A stretch of DNA of 61,806 nucleotides, taken from contig WHTE01000002.1 of assembly GCA_009377845.1 (NCBI GenBank), positions 1 to 61,806 of the forward strand. Direction: 5' to 3'. Source of the stretch: Nitrospirales bacterium (lineage in GTDB: Bacteria > Nitrospirota > Nitrospiria > Nitrospirales > UBA8639). The position numbers and the translations under genes were made by a program. Numbering within the stretch: position 1 is the stretch's first letter; each line of letters starts with the position of its first letter. Shown here piece after piece: positions 39,969 through 49,526 of this stretch. Under the pieces are notes generated by a model that was not told where the DNA came from, searched no databases, and saw nothing but the letters and a program-made list of their open reading frames with translations.

Positions 39969-40843
39969 AAAGCATGACCGGTTTTGGGAAACGAGAATCG
40001 CTATGTCAGGGAACAATGGTCGGGGTTGAAGTTCGATCCGTGAATCACCGGTTTTGTGAGATTATGGTGCGTCTTCCCAAACCCCTATCTGGAATGGAAT
40101 TAGAGCTGAAAGAGCAGGTGAAGCGTACCTGCGAGCGCGGTCGCGTTGAATTGACGGTGACCGTGAATGGCGGGGGTTCCGGAACAAACAAAGTCGTGCA
40201 GTTGGATCGCGCAATGGCGAGTCGGTACGTTCAGGGACTACGGGAGTTGCAACGGGAACTCAAGTTAAGTGGAACGGTGGATGTGAATGTGGTGGCAGGG
40301 TTTCGTGATCTGTTTACCACAAGTGAGGAGGCCACGTTGATTAAGGACGTTCCGAAAGTCGTCGAGGGGTTAACCCAGCGTGCCTTGACCGATTTAGAAA
40401 AAATGAGGAGAAAAGAAGGCGCAGCCTTACAAAAAGACCTGTTGCAGCGGATTCATACGGTTGAAGGAAGGCTTCACACGGTTCATCAACGCATTCCTCT
40501 CGCCCTGCAGGCGTCCGCCGATCGCCTGAAATCTCGGGTGGCCAAATTATTAGAAGGGGAACGGGTGAACGATGATCGGGTCGCTCAGGAAGTTGCCATG
40601 TTGGCGGAACGATCGGATGTGACGGAAGAATTAACACGACTGCAGAGCCACTTGGCACAATTTCGTTCAGCCCTCAAGTCCAAGGAACCAGTTGGTAAAC
40701 GGCTGGATTTTCTCCTTCAAGAAATGGGAAGGGAAGTCAATACCATCGGGTCTAAAGCGAACGACGCCGAGATCTCCTCACAGGTTGTGGAATTAAAAAG
40801 TGAATTGGAAAAGATCCGCGAACAGGTCCAAAATATTGAATAA
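39965..40843 (+). CDS. YicC-family endoribonuclease-like protein
   Basis: 292 residues from ATG 39965, which overlaps the nth stop (ATGA); the longer frame from 39842 lies within nth. MKSMTGFGKRE at the start, VEVRSVNHRFCEI, and the C-terminal LDFLLQEMGREVNTIGSKAND are the YicC signatures. YicC proteins are linked to RNA cleavage/turnover and stationary-phase survival. It heads the common yicC-gmk-rpoZ-coaBC order. Confidence 0.93.
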   Translation: MKSMTGFGKRESLCQGTMVGVEVRSVNHRFCEIMVRLPKPLSGMELELKEQVKRTCERGRVELTVTVNGGGSGTNKVVQLDRAMASRYVQGLRELQRELKLSGTVDVNVVAGFRDLFTTSEEATLIKDVPKVVEGLTQRALTDLEKMRRKEGAALQKDLLQRIHTVEGRLHTVHQRIPLALQASADRLKSRVAKLLEGERVNDDRVAQEVAMLAERSDVTEELTRLQSHLAQFRSALKSKEPVGKRLDFLLQEMGREVNTIGSKANDAEISSQVVELKSELEKIREQVQNIE

Positions 40844-40876
40844 CCGACCAAACAGTTGCGAACCTTCGGAGGAAAT

Positions 40877-41482
40877 GTGTTTTTAGCGGGAAAAAAGCTG
40901 TTGTTTGTCGTATCCGGCCCTTCCGGAGTGGGGAAATCGACGCTATGCCGACATATCTTGAAGAATATTCCCGACATTCGCCTTTCGGTATCGTATACCA
41001 CCAGGAAGCCACGGTCTGGTGAAACGGATGGCAAGGAGTACCGGTTTATTTCTGAAGACGAGTTTCGCACAAAAATTTCCGAGCATGCCTTTGCTGAATA
41101 CGCCGAAGTTTATGGACGGTTATATGGAACACCATGGAAGGAGTTGGAGCAAAAGCCTGGCTCGAACACGGATGTCTTGTTGGACATTGATGTGCATGGC
41201 GCCCGGCAGGTCATGAAAACTCTTCGAAAGGCGGTGACCGTGTTCATCCTGCCCCCTTCATTAGAGGTGCTTCGGGCTCGTCTGGTTGACCGGGGGACGG
41301 ATTCGGCGGATGAGCAGAGCCGTCGGTTTCAGAAAGCTCAAGATGAGATGCGGAGCTATATGGAATACCAATACACCATTCGCAATGAAACCTTGGATCA
41401 GGCCATCGAGGAACTCCAAGCGGTCATTGTCGCTGAACGTGTCCGAACCGCCCATGTCGATCCAGCCCATGTGTTCCGGTAG
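40877..41482 (+). CDS. gmk: Guanylate kinase
   Basis: Phosphorylates GMP to GDP. From GTG 40877 (201 residues) with GGAGG 4 bases upstream; TTG 40856 would add 7 residues that include this ribosome-binding site, so I prefer the GTG. Walker A is SGPSGVGKST; the GMP-binding region has SYTTRKPRSGETDGKEYRF; EYAEVYGRLYGTP and the lid LVDRGTDSADEQSRRF follow. Confidence 0.95.
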   Translation: MFLAGKKLLFVVSGPSGVGKSTLCRHILKNIPDIRLSVSYTTRKPRSGETDGKEYRFISEDEFRTKISEHAFAEYAEVYGRLYGTPWKELEQKPGSNTDVLLDIDVHGARQVMKTLRKAVTVFILPPSLEVLRARLVDRGTDSADEQSRRFQKAQDEMRSYMEYQYTIRNETLDQAIEELQAVIVAERVRTAHVDPAHVFR

Positions 41483-41562
41483 GGCTGCAATCAAGGGATC
41501 GATTTGTGTAAACTAACAACCTGAACATGTTCTCACCACAGAAAGGAAAGAGGTTCATTCAA

Positions 41563-41928
41563 ATGGATACCTTATCGTTATTACCCAAACACAACCAAAA
41601 AGAATTTGATTCCCGGTTTCGGATTGTGCTGATTGCTGCCCAGCGGGCCAAACAGTTGGTGCGGGGAGGAAAGCATTACGGGACCAGCAAATTTACCAAA
41701 GAGACTTCGAGGGCCTTGGAAGAAGTGCTGCACGGGCAAGTTTCATATTTGATTGCGGAGGAGGCTAAAGAGGCGATTCGAAACGCTAAACGGTCGAATG
41801 AACGGCCCATCGATCCGGCCTTATACGCGCAGCCAGATGAGAATGCTCAGGAGATCAAAAAAGAGTTGAGTGTATATATTGATGATACGGCTCAACATCT
41901 TGGCACGGTCGTCGAAGCCGAGGAATAG
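41563..41928 (+). CDS. rpoZ: RNA polymerase omega subunit-like protein
   Basis: 121 residues. FDSRFRIVLIAAQRAKQLVRGG and the following SKFTKETSRALEEV correspond to the conserved omega core that clamps the beta' subunit. I take ATG 41563 (MDTLSLLPKHNQ), which lies after AAAGAGG; ATG 41527 would add 12 residues with no family match. Its place between gmk and coaBC is the usual rpoZ position. Confidence 0.85.
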   Translation: MDTLSLLPKHNQKEFDSRFRIVLIAAQRAKQLVRGGKHYGTSKFTKETSRALEEVLHGQVSYLIAEEAKEAIRNAKRSNERPIDPALYAQPDENAQEIKKELSVYIDDTAQHLGTVVEAEE

Positions 41929-41949
41929 CGGTATTCACTCACCAACAGA

Positions 41950-43197
41950 ATGCAGACGATGAATGGGGTGTTGTCAGGAAAGCGGATTGTCCTTGGGGTG
42001 ACGGGGAGTATTGCCGCCTATAAAGCGGTCGGACTTTTACGTCTTTTGACCCAGGCCGGTGCCAGCGTTCATGTGGTGATGACGGATTCAGCCATCCGGT
42101 TTATCGCCCCCCTGACGTTTGAAGTGTTATCAGGGCATCCGGTGGCCAGTGATGTATTTGCCGGCCATCAGGAGATGAAGCACTTGTCCTTGACAGAACA
42201 AGCCGATTTGCTGGTGGTGGCTCCCTGTACGGCGAACACTCTCGCCAAATTGGCCTTGGGGTTAGCGGACAATTTGCTCGGGACGCTTGCACTCACCGTT
42301 CAATGTCCGGTGATAATATGTCCGGCAATGGATGGCGAAATGTGGGCCCATCCGGCTGCCCAAGCCCATGCTCAGACTCTGCGTCATCGAGGGGCTGTCA
42401 TTGTGGAGCCTGAGGTCGGTTCTCTGGCGTCTGGAGAATGGGGACAGGGGCGGTTGGCTACCGAGGAAGCCATCATGTCGACGGCAGTCGGCCTGCTGCA
42501 ATGCCGAACGGATTGGCAAGGGGAGCGCGTTTTGATTTCGGCAGGTCCCACACAGGAACCGATTGATCCTGTGCGATTCATCAGTAACGGGTCATCAGGC
42601 AAAATGGGGTTTGCCATGGCCGAGGCGGCGGTCGCGCGTGGGGCGGAGGTCGTTTTAGTGACGGGTCCCACTCACCTGGCTGCTCCGAAGAAAGTGACGG
42701 TGGTGCCTGTGGTCACCGCAGAAGAAATGCTTCAGGCTCTCACGGTGCGCTTTGAGTGGGCCACCACTCTTATTATGACGGCGGCGGTAGGTGATTTTCG
42801 CCCCAAACAGGCGCATGCTCATAAATTGAAAAAAGACCAATGGAATGGCGAAGGGTTGGTGCTGGAACGGACTCCGGACATTTTAATGGCACTCTCTGCT
42901 CAGCGTACACATCAACGTCTGGTTGGCTTTGCGGCTGAAACGGACCATCTCATTGAGCATGGACAAGCCAAGCTCACAAACAAACACCTGGATATGCTGG
43001 TCGTGAATCAAATAGGGGGAGAGCAGTCTGCCTTTGGGAATGATACCAATGAGGTGTATGTCCTCGCTCCCGGTTCAGCCCCGCACCAAATACCTCGCAT
43101 GCCGAAGCGACAGCTCGCGGATACTCTCTTGGATCGAATATTGTCCCTTCCAGTTCAGCCTTCTCGGCAGAAGGTCGTTTCTTTCCCCACTCCATAA
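41950..43197 (+). CDS. coaBC: Phosphopantothenoylcysteine decarboxylase / synthetase
   Basis: Two steps of coenzyme A synthesis. 415 residues. The CoaC half (1 to about 190) is a flavoprotein decarboxylase with [24 protein letters not shown] holding the probable catalytic His, and [11 protein letters not shown]. The CoaB half (about 195-400) has [25 protein letters not shown] and VGFAAETD. The start is 21 bases after the rpoZ stop. Confidence 0.96.
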   Translation: MQTMNGVLSGKRIVLGVTGSIAAYKAVGLLRLLTQAGASVHVVMTDSAIRFIAPLTFEVLSGHPVASDVFAGHQEMKHLSLTEQADLLVVAPCTANTLAKLALGLADNLLGTLALTVQCPVIICPAMDGEMWAHPAAQAHAQTLRHRGAVIVEPEVGSLASGEWGQGRLATEEAIMSTAVGLLQCRTDWQGERVLISAGPTQEPIDPVRFISNGSSGKMGFAMAEAAVARGAEVVLVTGPTHLAAPKKVTVVPVVTAEEMLQALTVRFEWATTLIMTAAVGDFRPKQAHAHKLKKDQWNGEGLVLERTPDILMALSAQRTHQRLVGFAAETDHLIEHGQAKLTNKHLDMLVVNQIGGEQSAFGNDTNEVYVLAPGSAPHQIPRMPKRQLADTLLDRILSLPVQPSRQKVVSFPTP

Positions 43198-43252
43198 TTC
43201 TTGCTCAACTGGTTGTTGTCCCCCCCTGGCCTTCCGGTTTCCATTGTGGGAG

Positions 43253-43448
43253 TGTTGAAAAAGGCTGCCGTGCCCGTGCCGGAGCTCCCGGCCTTCGTAG
43301 CCGAAGCTACTTTGGCAGAGTAGGCTCGGCAGGCAGGCCAGCGGCGTTCTTGCCCCTTGGCCGTGCCCACGTACTCCTTCGTACGCTCCGCTCGTTCATG
43401 TGGCTGCTGCCTTCGGATCAACAGGCAAAATATGGCAATTATTCAACA
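43253..43448. repeat. Dispersed palindromic repeat (TGTTGAA...TTCAACA ends), copy 2
   Basis: Starts TGTTGAAAAAGGCTG and ends with TTATTCAACAGCCC outward, so the ends are inverted repeats (AAGGCTGxx against CAGCCCC and TGTTGAA against TTCAACA). It shares CAGCGGCGTTCTTGCC and GTGC..ACGT blocks with the copy at 18363-18510. An inserted GC-rich segment (CGGCCTTCGTAGCCGAAGC) has its own inverted repeat. Confidence 0.65.
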
Positions 43449-44262
43449 GCCCCATTGTGCCTGGCAATGGGAACCAAATAGCGTATCCCTTTGTGTTTCG
43501 AAGGATCGCGAGATTCTGAGTGTGTTGTGTGGTAAGGAAACGGATATTGAGTGAAGGAAGAAAAAAGAATCTCAATAAACAAGAAATAACTTAACTTTAG
43601 TCGCAAATATGCCGATAAAAAATAGCATGGAAGGATTCTTCATGAATATCATCTTTTTCGCCTGGCTGGGTTCCATGGTTCTTCTCGCCATCCGAAGAAA
43701 CTAGCCTCTTTTTCCCCATGCCAGTTAAGAGAAGGTTCGTCACTTCTCTTTTTGTGAGTCTGATTCCTCTTCGTGGAAAAGGGAACTGTCGCTTAAGCTG
43801 TAGATGGCAGACTTCTCTTCGGGAAATATGGCTTTTGATCTGCAATAATTTTTGAGCACGACCCGCTTGGCCTATGCGGCAAGCCTAAGGTTCATTGAAA
43901 TGGTTCATGGATTCCGGGTCGAAATTACGCGATTTTCATCTTCGATACTCCTACAAGGTTTAATGTCCGGCTTCACGGAAATTGGGTAAATGCCGATGGC
44001 CGTTCTCCTTGCGAAGCCTGGGCTCGCTATTCAGCCATACATTAGCCAATCCTTGGTGCCGAAGACTGGAATTTGCGCAGCGGTCCTCCTTGGCATATCG
44101 TTCCTCCACCAAGGGATTGATCGACCCTGGGCAAATGAGATGATGGTAGTTGTTATCCAAGCGATGGGCACCTCCTCCGTGAATAATATGAGCCTTATTC
44201 GGCTAATTGAAAATTATCAAAAAAGTATCTTGAGAGTTTCAACCGGTTTTATCTGCATCTAT
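43449..44262. other. Gene-poor stretch before the OPT transporter
   Basis: About 800 bases. I see a candidate 20-residue hydrophobic peptide (43642-43704) and otherwise only weak frames. A minus-strand frame at 43960-44160 (CPGSINPLVEERYAKEDR...) reads somewhat protein-like and could be a gene relic, but I cannot assign it. Confidence 0.4.
43642..43704 (+). CDS. Candidate 20-residue single-span membrane peptide
   Basis: ATG 43642 is preceded by AAGGA at 7 bases. The product, MNIIFFAWLGSMVLLAIRRN, is one hydrophobic helix with a basic C-terminal end, the pattern of small inner-membrane peptides. FFAWLG is faintly like CydX-type subunits but no cytochrome bd genes are here. Too short for statistical support; could be chance. 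Confidence 0.3.
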   Translation: MNIIFFAWLGSMVLLAIRRN

Positions 44263-46080
44263 TTAAAAAAGTATTTTGACGAGAACACTTGCAACACCAG
44301 CCAGACTTTCACCAGCGACGAGCCCAGCAGCCAGCGCCATTAAAAATCGTTCGCTCCAGGTTTTCGCAAATCTCATTAGGAGTGCTCCAAGAAGGGCTCC
44401 GAGAAAAAGGGACAGAGAGTTCCAGGCAGGAATCACAAAGGCGAGCCCCATCGTTGACGCACTGGGGATCCATCGGCTGATGTGTGGTGAGACAGCTTGA
44501 GCAAGAACGACCATCCCCACCCCTACCAGACCGGCGAGACTCATGGCCAACAGACTTCCAGGAGGAATGGCCTCAATACCGTCTTGAAAGATCTCAGCGA
44601 CGGCTTTCCAGGTTGCCACGGCAGGAGCGGGCCATTCGATTGTTAATAGCATGGATTGAGGATCAGGAATGAGCACCAGGTACACGGCACTACCCACAAG
44701 AGAGCCGGTTAACACTCCGAAAATTTGCGCCAGTACTTGAAAGCGCAGCGACGCGCCGAGAAGGAGGCCAGTCTTCAGATCGTGAAGCAGATCCGCGCAC
44801 TGGCCAGATGCTCCACCTGTGACGTTGGCCGTCATCAGATTCGTGGTGACATTACCGGGTATGAGGAAGCCAAACGTAAGCTGGGCGACTTTCCCCATGG
44901 CCCCGATGGGCGTAATTCCTGTTTCTCCTGATACTCGTCCTGCCACTATGGCAAGCCCAAAGGACAGAAGGACCGCGAGTACCGCGATGACCAATGAAAT
45001 GTTGAAGAAAGCTATCTGAGTCAACACCGCAAACACCAAGGATACACCAAGTCCTATCAAAAACCACTGACGTGGAATAGCATATGGATCGTTGGGGGTT
45101 AAAAGGGGTGCCGAAGTTCTTGGTGAAGGTGTAGTGTCCGGCACAAATGATCGCCATGAGCAGGCAAAAGATGTCAGCGAGGCCATGACCATCAGTGTCA
45201 CGCCCGGCCATAACAACCATTCCACCATCGGTCCGAACCAATAGTCGTCCGGCTTCAGATTCTCCGTTGGAATCCAGCCTTGTGTTAAGACCCATGGACC
45301 AATTATTCCCCAGGCGAGAATCGTTCCAATGAGCAGGGACAGTCCTGCGCGAAGACCGATAATGGCACCAAAGCCGACCATCAGGAGTGAGGGATCAAGA
45401 ACAAATCCAAGATTTGAAAGGGATACGGTGGATAATCCGGTACTGTTGAGTGCTCCCTTTAATGGAATAACCCAGCTCGTTGCCATTTTGGGGATAGTCA
45501 CGATAGCTTCGTTAATAAGTTTCACGAGGCCGGCTATTCCCCCGGCTGTGAGGAGAACTTTCACGCGAGCCAAAGCTTCCCCTCCTTTTCCATAAATTTC
45601 TCTCACGGTTTCTGCTGTGGCAATACCGGCGGGAAATGGCAATTGGTCACGGAGAAGCAACTGTTGACGGAGTCCGACCGCGACCACGATGCCGATCAGA
45701 CTGACGGAAAATACCCATACAGAGAGAAGGGACCAAGCCAATTGCTCACCCGTCAATATGGCTAAGGCAGGAATGGGAGCTACCAACCCTGACGAAATAA
45801 TTGATGCGGCCGAAGACGCAGTGGTTTGATTGATATTATTTTCGAGAAGACCCCAGCTTTCGGTGCGGGCTGTGGTTTCGAATATTTTCCAAAAGGCATA
45901 GCTGAGCAAGGCTGCCGTGATGGACATATTAAACGCCCAGCCAATCTTCAGGCCGCTATAAATATTGCACGGGGTGAGGAGGGCGCCAATGACCATCCCC
46001 GTGGCAATGGCACGAACTGTCAACTGTGGATCAGAAGTGTTGGGTGGGGGAAAGGTATTTGTGGATGAAAGAGAAGCCAT
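44263..46080 (-). CDS. OPT-family transporter
   Basis: 605 residues with about 14-16 transmembrane segments. The N terminus AIATGMVIGALLTPCNIYSGLKIGWAFNMSI and the later GVSLV/TGGASGQCADLLHDLKTG region are characteristic of prokaryotic OPT proteins. Family substrates include oligopeptides and metal chelates. It lies downstream of the NAGGN cluster on the same strand, 414 bases away, so transport of a di-/oligopeptide-like solute is an attractive but unproven idea. Confidence 0.88.
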   Translation of the reverse strand: MASLSSTNTFPPPNTSDPQLTVRAIATGMVIGALLTPCNIYSGLKIGWAFNMSITAALLSYAFWKIFETTARTESWGLLENNINQTTASSAASIISSGLVAPIPALAILTGEQLAWSLLSVWVFSVSLIGIVVAVGLRQQLLLRDQLPFPAGIATAETVREIYGKGGEALARVKVLLTAGGIAGLVKLINEAIVTIPKMATSWVIPLKGALNSTGLSTVSLSNLGFVLDPSLLMVGFGAIIGLRAGLSLLIGTILAWGIIGPWVLTQGWIPTENLKPDDYWFGPMVEWLLWPGVTLMVMASLTSFACSWRSFVPDTTPSPRTSAPLLTPNDPYAIPRQWFLIGLGVSLVFAVLTQIAFFNISLVIAVLAVLLSFGLAIVAGRVSGETGITPIGAMGKVAQLTFGFLIPGNVTTNLMTANVTGGASGQCADLLHDLKTGLLLGASLRFQVLAQIFGVLTGSLVGSAVYLVLIPDPQSMLLTIEWPAPAVATWKAVAEIFQDGIEAIPPGSLLAMSLAGLVGVGMVVLAQAVSPHISRWIPSASTMGLAFVIPAWNSLSLFLGALLGALLMRFAKTWSERFLMALAAGLVAGESLAGVASVLVKILF

Positions 46081-46494
46081 GAAGCCATTCAGGGTGAGGA
46101 GGAAAGCATCTGCAATGGCTTTGGTTCAAGGTTGACGCATGGTCGATTCTTGGAGGTTCAAGAGTGAAAAGGATGCGGTTTATCGGATGTTCCCCCATCA
46201 GTCAAACAGTGGCATCTGTTTTATGATCCATGCTCAAGATATAGTGCTTTAACTATCGAATACGCCTTCACCCTAGTCCTCTCCCTCAAGGGCGAGGGAG
46301 CTTTGGAATGTCTTATTTGAAAATTAAAGCCCTATATGAGTGTGAACCAAGGTCTCATTTCGTCCTAATGACTCGAAGTAGAACGGGCTTGCCATGGTTC
46401 ACGATAGAAAAATTCCATGATAGACAGATAGACAACCAACCAAGAAAATATCCTTGGAAATGACTGTTTTGGATGAAGGGTTTTTTGAATTTCA
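46081..46494. other. Gap between M42 peptidase and OPT transporter
   Basis: 414 bases without a credible gene. It contains the REP-like palindrome at 46267-46305. The OPT promoter should be here; I see no strong candidate. Confidence 0.4.
46267..46305. repeat. REP-like palindrome
   Basis: TTCACCCTAGTCCTCTCCCTCAAGGGCGAGGGAG contains CTCCCTC/GAGGGAG as a hairpin. The CCCTAGxCCTCTCCC phrase is a widespread extragenic palindrome in bacterial genomes. Only one copy is visible in this window. Confidence 0.5.
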
Positions 46495-47739
46495 TCATGT
46501 GTCTTCGGTGGCTGAGCGCAATGGCACATGGAGGTGTTCGTGATGGGGTTGATCCATTTCCATATTCGCATTGGGGAAAGTGAATTCATCAAACGGCTGA
46601 GTCGGAAAATCATTGTCGGACCCTAACGTGTGGCGATCTCTCCAAAACACGGGCTCATTTTGCATGTACACGGTCAGTAACTTGGCAATAGCATCGAGCG
46701 AACTCTGATGAGTGCGCTCATACCCATGGGAAGAGTCGACACCAAACGTGACGAGAGCTGTCCGAATGTCGTTTCCAGCCTCCACGGCAGAAGCACTGTC
46801 ACTTCTGTAGTCGCAAAATATGTCGCGTTGAAAAGGAATGTCATGTTCCGCACATAAGGCGATGAGCCGTCTGACGAGATGATAATCAAAGGGTCCTGCT
46901 GAATCGGCCATGGCAATGGTGACTCCGAATTCGCTAGAAGCTTGAAACGGCGCGGGTGTGCCGTTATCAATCGTGACCATTTCTGCGACATCTCCATGCA
47001 AGACGGCTGATGCCCCGGATCCAACCTCTTCGGAAATCGTAAACAGTAAATGGCAATCCACGGGTAGTATGGCACCTGTCTCTATAATGGATTTGGCTGC
47101 AGCAAGGATGGTGGCGACTCCCGCTTTATCATCCAAATGCCGTGAGTTAATAAATCCGTTTGGCGTGATTTCCATTGAGGGATCAATGGCAATAAAATCA
47201 CCGATATTGATTCCCAGGCTCTTAAGATCATGCTCTTTCGATAATGGCTGGATAAACTCTTTATTGTCCGATACCGCTTCATCCAGTCGCACTTCCAGAT
47301 TCTTCCACGACACCGGTTGAGTATCGATTTCATCACCATACGTATGGCCAGAAGCTTTTAGAGGCAAGATTGTGCCGCGATACATGCTTGTATCGGTAAA
47401 AAGGGTCACACGACAACCCTCGGCAAACCGGCTGGACCAGCTTCCGATCGGCACAATTGCCAGTCGGCCGTTGCTTTTGAGCCATTTGACCAGGGCCCCC
47501 AACGTATCCAGATGAGCGACAACGGATCGATCGGGCGTACGTACTTGCCCTTCCATCGTGGCACGAATCGCTCCACGCCGTGTGAGTTCAAAGGGAATCC
47601 CCAATTGTTTAAGCTCATCGGATACCGCATGGACGATTTGATCGGTATAGCCTGTCGGGCTTGGGATGGCTAACAGTTTTGTGAGAATGTGCATGAGATA
47701 ATGCGTATCAATTTTCGGTTTGATCATAAAATTCCCCAT
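46495..47739 (-). CDS. M42-family peptidase of the NAGGN osmolyte system
   Basis: 414 residues. M42 metallopeptidase features: VAHLDTLG (first metal His/Asp), SRHLDDKAGVATILAA (bridging Asp), TISEEVGSG (catalytic Glu pair) and a late histidine in PHHEHLH. Its place 12 bases after ngg makes it the peptidase that accompanies NAGGN synthesis genes, perhaps for turnover of the dipeptide. ATG 47727 is an alternative start four codons in. Confidence 0.9.
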   Translation of the reverse strand: MGNFMIKPKIDTHYLMHILTKLLAIPSPTGYTDQIVHAVSDELKQLGIPFELTRRGAIRATMEGQVRTPDRSVVAHLDTLGALVKWLKSNGRLAIVPIGSWSSRFAEGCRVTLFTDTSMYRGTILPLKASGHTYGDEIDTQPVSWKNLEVRLDEAVSDNKEFIQPLSKEHDLKSLGINIGDFIAIDPSMEITPNGFINSRHLDDKAGVATILAAAKSIIETGAILPVDCHLLFTISEEVGSGASAVLHGDVAEMVTIDNGTPAPFQASSEFGVTIAMADSAGPFDYHLVRRLIALCAEHDIPFQRDIFCDYRSDSASAVEAGNDIRTALVTFGVDSSHGYERTHQSSLDAIAKLLTVYMQNEPVFWRDRHTLGSDNDFPTQPFDEFTFPNANMEMDQPHHEHLHVPLRSATEDT

Positions 47740-47751
47740 TACTGCAGAAGG

Positions 47752-49512
47752 TTACCTCAAACGTGTCGGTGTTGTGGTTTGAGGAAACAGCAGATCGATA
47801 TATCGTTCAGCGGTCGGTTGTGGTTCATGATTGGCTAAACCGGGTCGCTCATTCGCTTCAATAATGACGTAATTGGGTTTGGAAATGGATGTGACGATGA
47901 AATCAAATCCCACAACAGGAATAGCCAACGCTTTGGCACCTATTACCGCTGCGGCCGCCAAATCAGGATGGATTTTTGCCGTGACATCATGAATGGTCCC
48001 TCCTGTATGTAGATTTGCCGTCTTTCGCACGGTAATGGTCTTGCCTTTTGGTAAGAAATCAGTGAGTGCATATCCGCTTTCCTTCATACATCTCCTGGTT
48101 TCCCAGTCCATCGGTATGCGACTTTCCCCGCCAGTCAATCGTGCTCGACGCTGACTTTGCCGTTCGATCAACTGGGCAATGGTATGATTTCCCGTCCCGG
48201 TGATTCGTGGTGGATGTCGGACTGCGGCTGCAACAACCGCATAGTTGATCAGCACAATTCGTAAGTCCTCGCCTTTCACATATTGTTCCAGAATGACGTG
48301 ATTGCCACCTTTGCCGGCAAGGGCGATCGCGGAATTCATGTCCTTTATTGTGCGCACATCCACACTCACGCCGGTTCCCTGTTCTCCAGCCGCAGGTTTG
48401 ACGACGATGGATGTGTATTTTGCAAGAAATTCACGATTTTTTTTCCGCTCATTTGCCATTATCTGGGCTGGAACGGATAAGCCTGCCTCCTCTAACACTC
48501 GTCGAGTGAGAGTCTTATCGGTGCAACGGCTCATTGCAATGGCCGTGGTTAGTTCGGATAAGGATTCTCGACATGTAATAGATCGACCGCCGAATGTCAG
48601 CCGAAAATATCCAGCTTCGGGGTCCAACACATCAATGTCGATGCCTCGCCGTCTGGCTTCATTGACGATAATAGTTGCATAGGGGTTGAGTCGTTGGTCC
48701 GGTGATGGTCCTGAAAATAATTTTTCATTGATCGTGTTTCGCGTTTTTATCGCAAAAACAGGAATCCGGTGAAATCCAAGTTTTCGGTACAGCGCAATGG
48801 CTTCATGATTATCATGCAGAACCGAAAGATCCACGTAGCTACACCCTCGGACTTTCATAAGTTCGGCCACCTTCCGAACCAATGCCTCTCCCACGCCGGG
48901 ATGGTACGTATGGCGGGCGACGGCCAGACTCCAGATGCTACTGCCTTTTTCGGGATCGTCAAAAATTAAATGATGATTGAGACCCATGATCACTCCAATG
49001 ACTTCATGGGTAGCCTGGTCTTTAGCGAGTAAATACATTAATTTTCGTGAGCGACGATGTTTGATAAGGAAGCCGGGATCGATGGTGACCATGTCTCGTG
49101 CCGCATAGATCCAATTCAGAGCCATGGCATCGGCCTCGGATTGGATAGGGGTTATCATAAATCCTGATTTCTGATTTGAGACTGATTGATAATCAGTCAA
49201 CCACAATCGAAAAGTATGAGAAGGATCCAGAAACAGCTTATGGGGGCGAAGTGCTAAGACCACATGGGGGTCGCGCAAATAAAAAGCGATGTCGCGTTGG
49301 CCGGAACGTTCCTGAAGCAGAGTGGAAGCGACCTCTTCAGGTCCTGTAAAGGTGTGGGCAAAGATCAGTCGACCCCAACCACAGTCCATCACCACTTTTG
49401 GTTTCACCCGCCGGCCTTGGTAGGTCGCCGGTCCTACTTCCCAGTTTTTCACCGTCGGCCCGATTGGTCGCTGACGTGGGCTAGCCATGAGAAGATCATG
49501 TGGGGTCTTCAA
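47752..49512 (-). CDS. ngg: N-acetylglutaminylglutamine synthetase (GNAT/ATP-grasp fusion)
   Basis: 586 residues. The first half contains a GNAT acetyltransferase domain (VIGVIMGLNHH, then SLAVARHTYHPGVGEALVRKV, HDNHEAIALYRKLGFHR). The second half is an ATP-grasp ligase (VVKPAAGEQGTGVSVDVR, EQYVKGEDLRIVLIN, FDFIV, IIEANERPG). This pairing is characteristic of the enzyme that makes N-acetylglutaminylglutamine, which AsnO then amidates. It starts at TTG 49512, after AAGGA in the end of asnO; ATG 49488 is possible. Confidence 0.93.
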   Translation of the reverse strand: MKTPHDLLMASPRQRPIGPTVKNWEVGPATYQGRRVKPKVVMDCGWGRLIFAHTFTGPEEVASTLLQERSGQRDIAFYLRDPHVVLALRPHKLFLDPSHTFRLWLTDYQSVSNQKSGFMITPIQSEADAMALNWIYAARDMVTIDPGFLIKHRRSRKLMYLLAKDQATHEVIGVIMGLNHHLIFDDPEKGSSIWSLAVARHTYHPGVGEALVRKVAELMKVRGCSYVDLSVLHDNHEAIALYRKLGFHRIPVFAIKTRNTINEKLFSGPSPDQRLNPYATIIVNEARRRGIDIDVLDPEAGYFRLTFGGRSITCRESLSELTTAIAMSRCTDKTLTRRVLEEAGLSVPAQIMANERKKNREFLAKYTSIVVKPAAGEQGTGVSVDVRTIKDMNSAIALAGKGGNHVILEQYVKGEDLRIVLINYAVVAAAVRHPPRITGTGNHTIAQLIERQSQRRARLTGGESRIPMDWETRRCMKESGYALTDFLPKGKTITVRKTANLHTGGTIHDVTAKIHPDLAAAAVIGAKALAIPVVGFDFIVTSISKPNYVIIEANERPGLANHEPQPTAERYIDLLFPQTTTPTRLR

Positions 49513-49526
49513 AAAACTCGATTTCC

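Noticed and set aside
43642-43704. CydX-type cytochrome bd subunit
   Set aside because: Only a faint FFAWLG resemblance and no cydAB genes nearby.
43960-44343. Overlapping frames on both strands next to the OPT gene
   Set aside because: The plus-strand frame runs into the OPT gene; the minus-strand frame reads slightly protein-like but matches nothing I know. Kept only as a possible relic.
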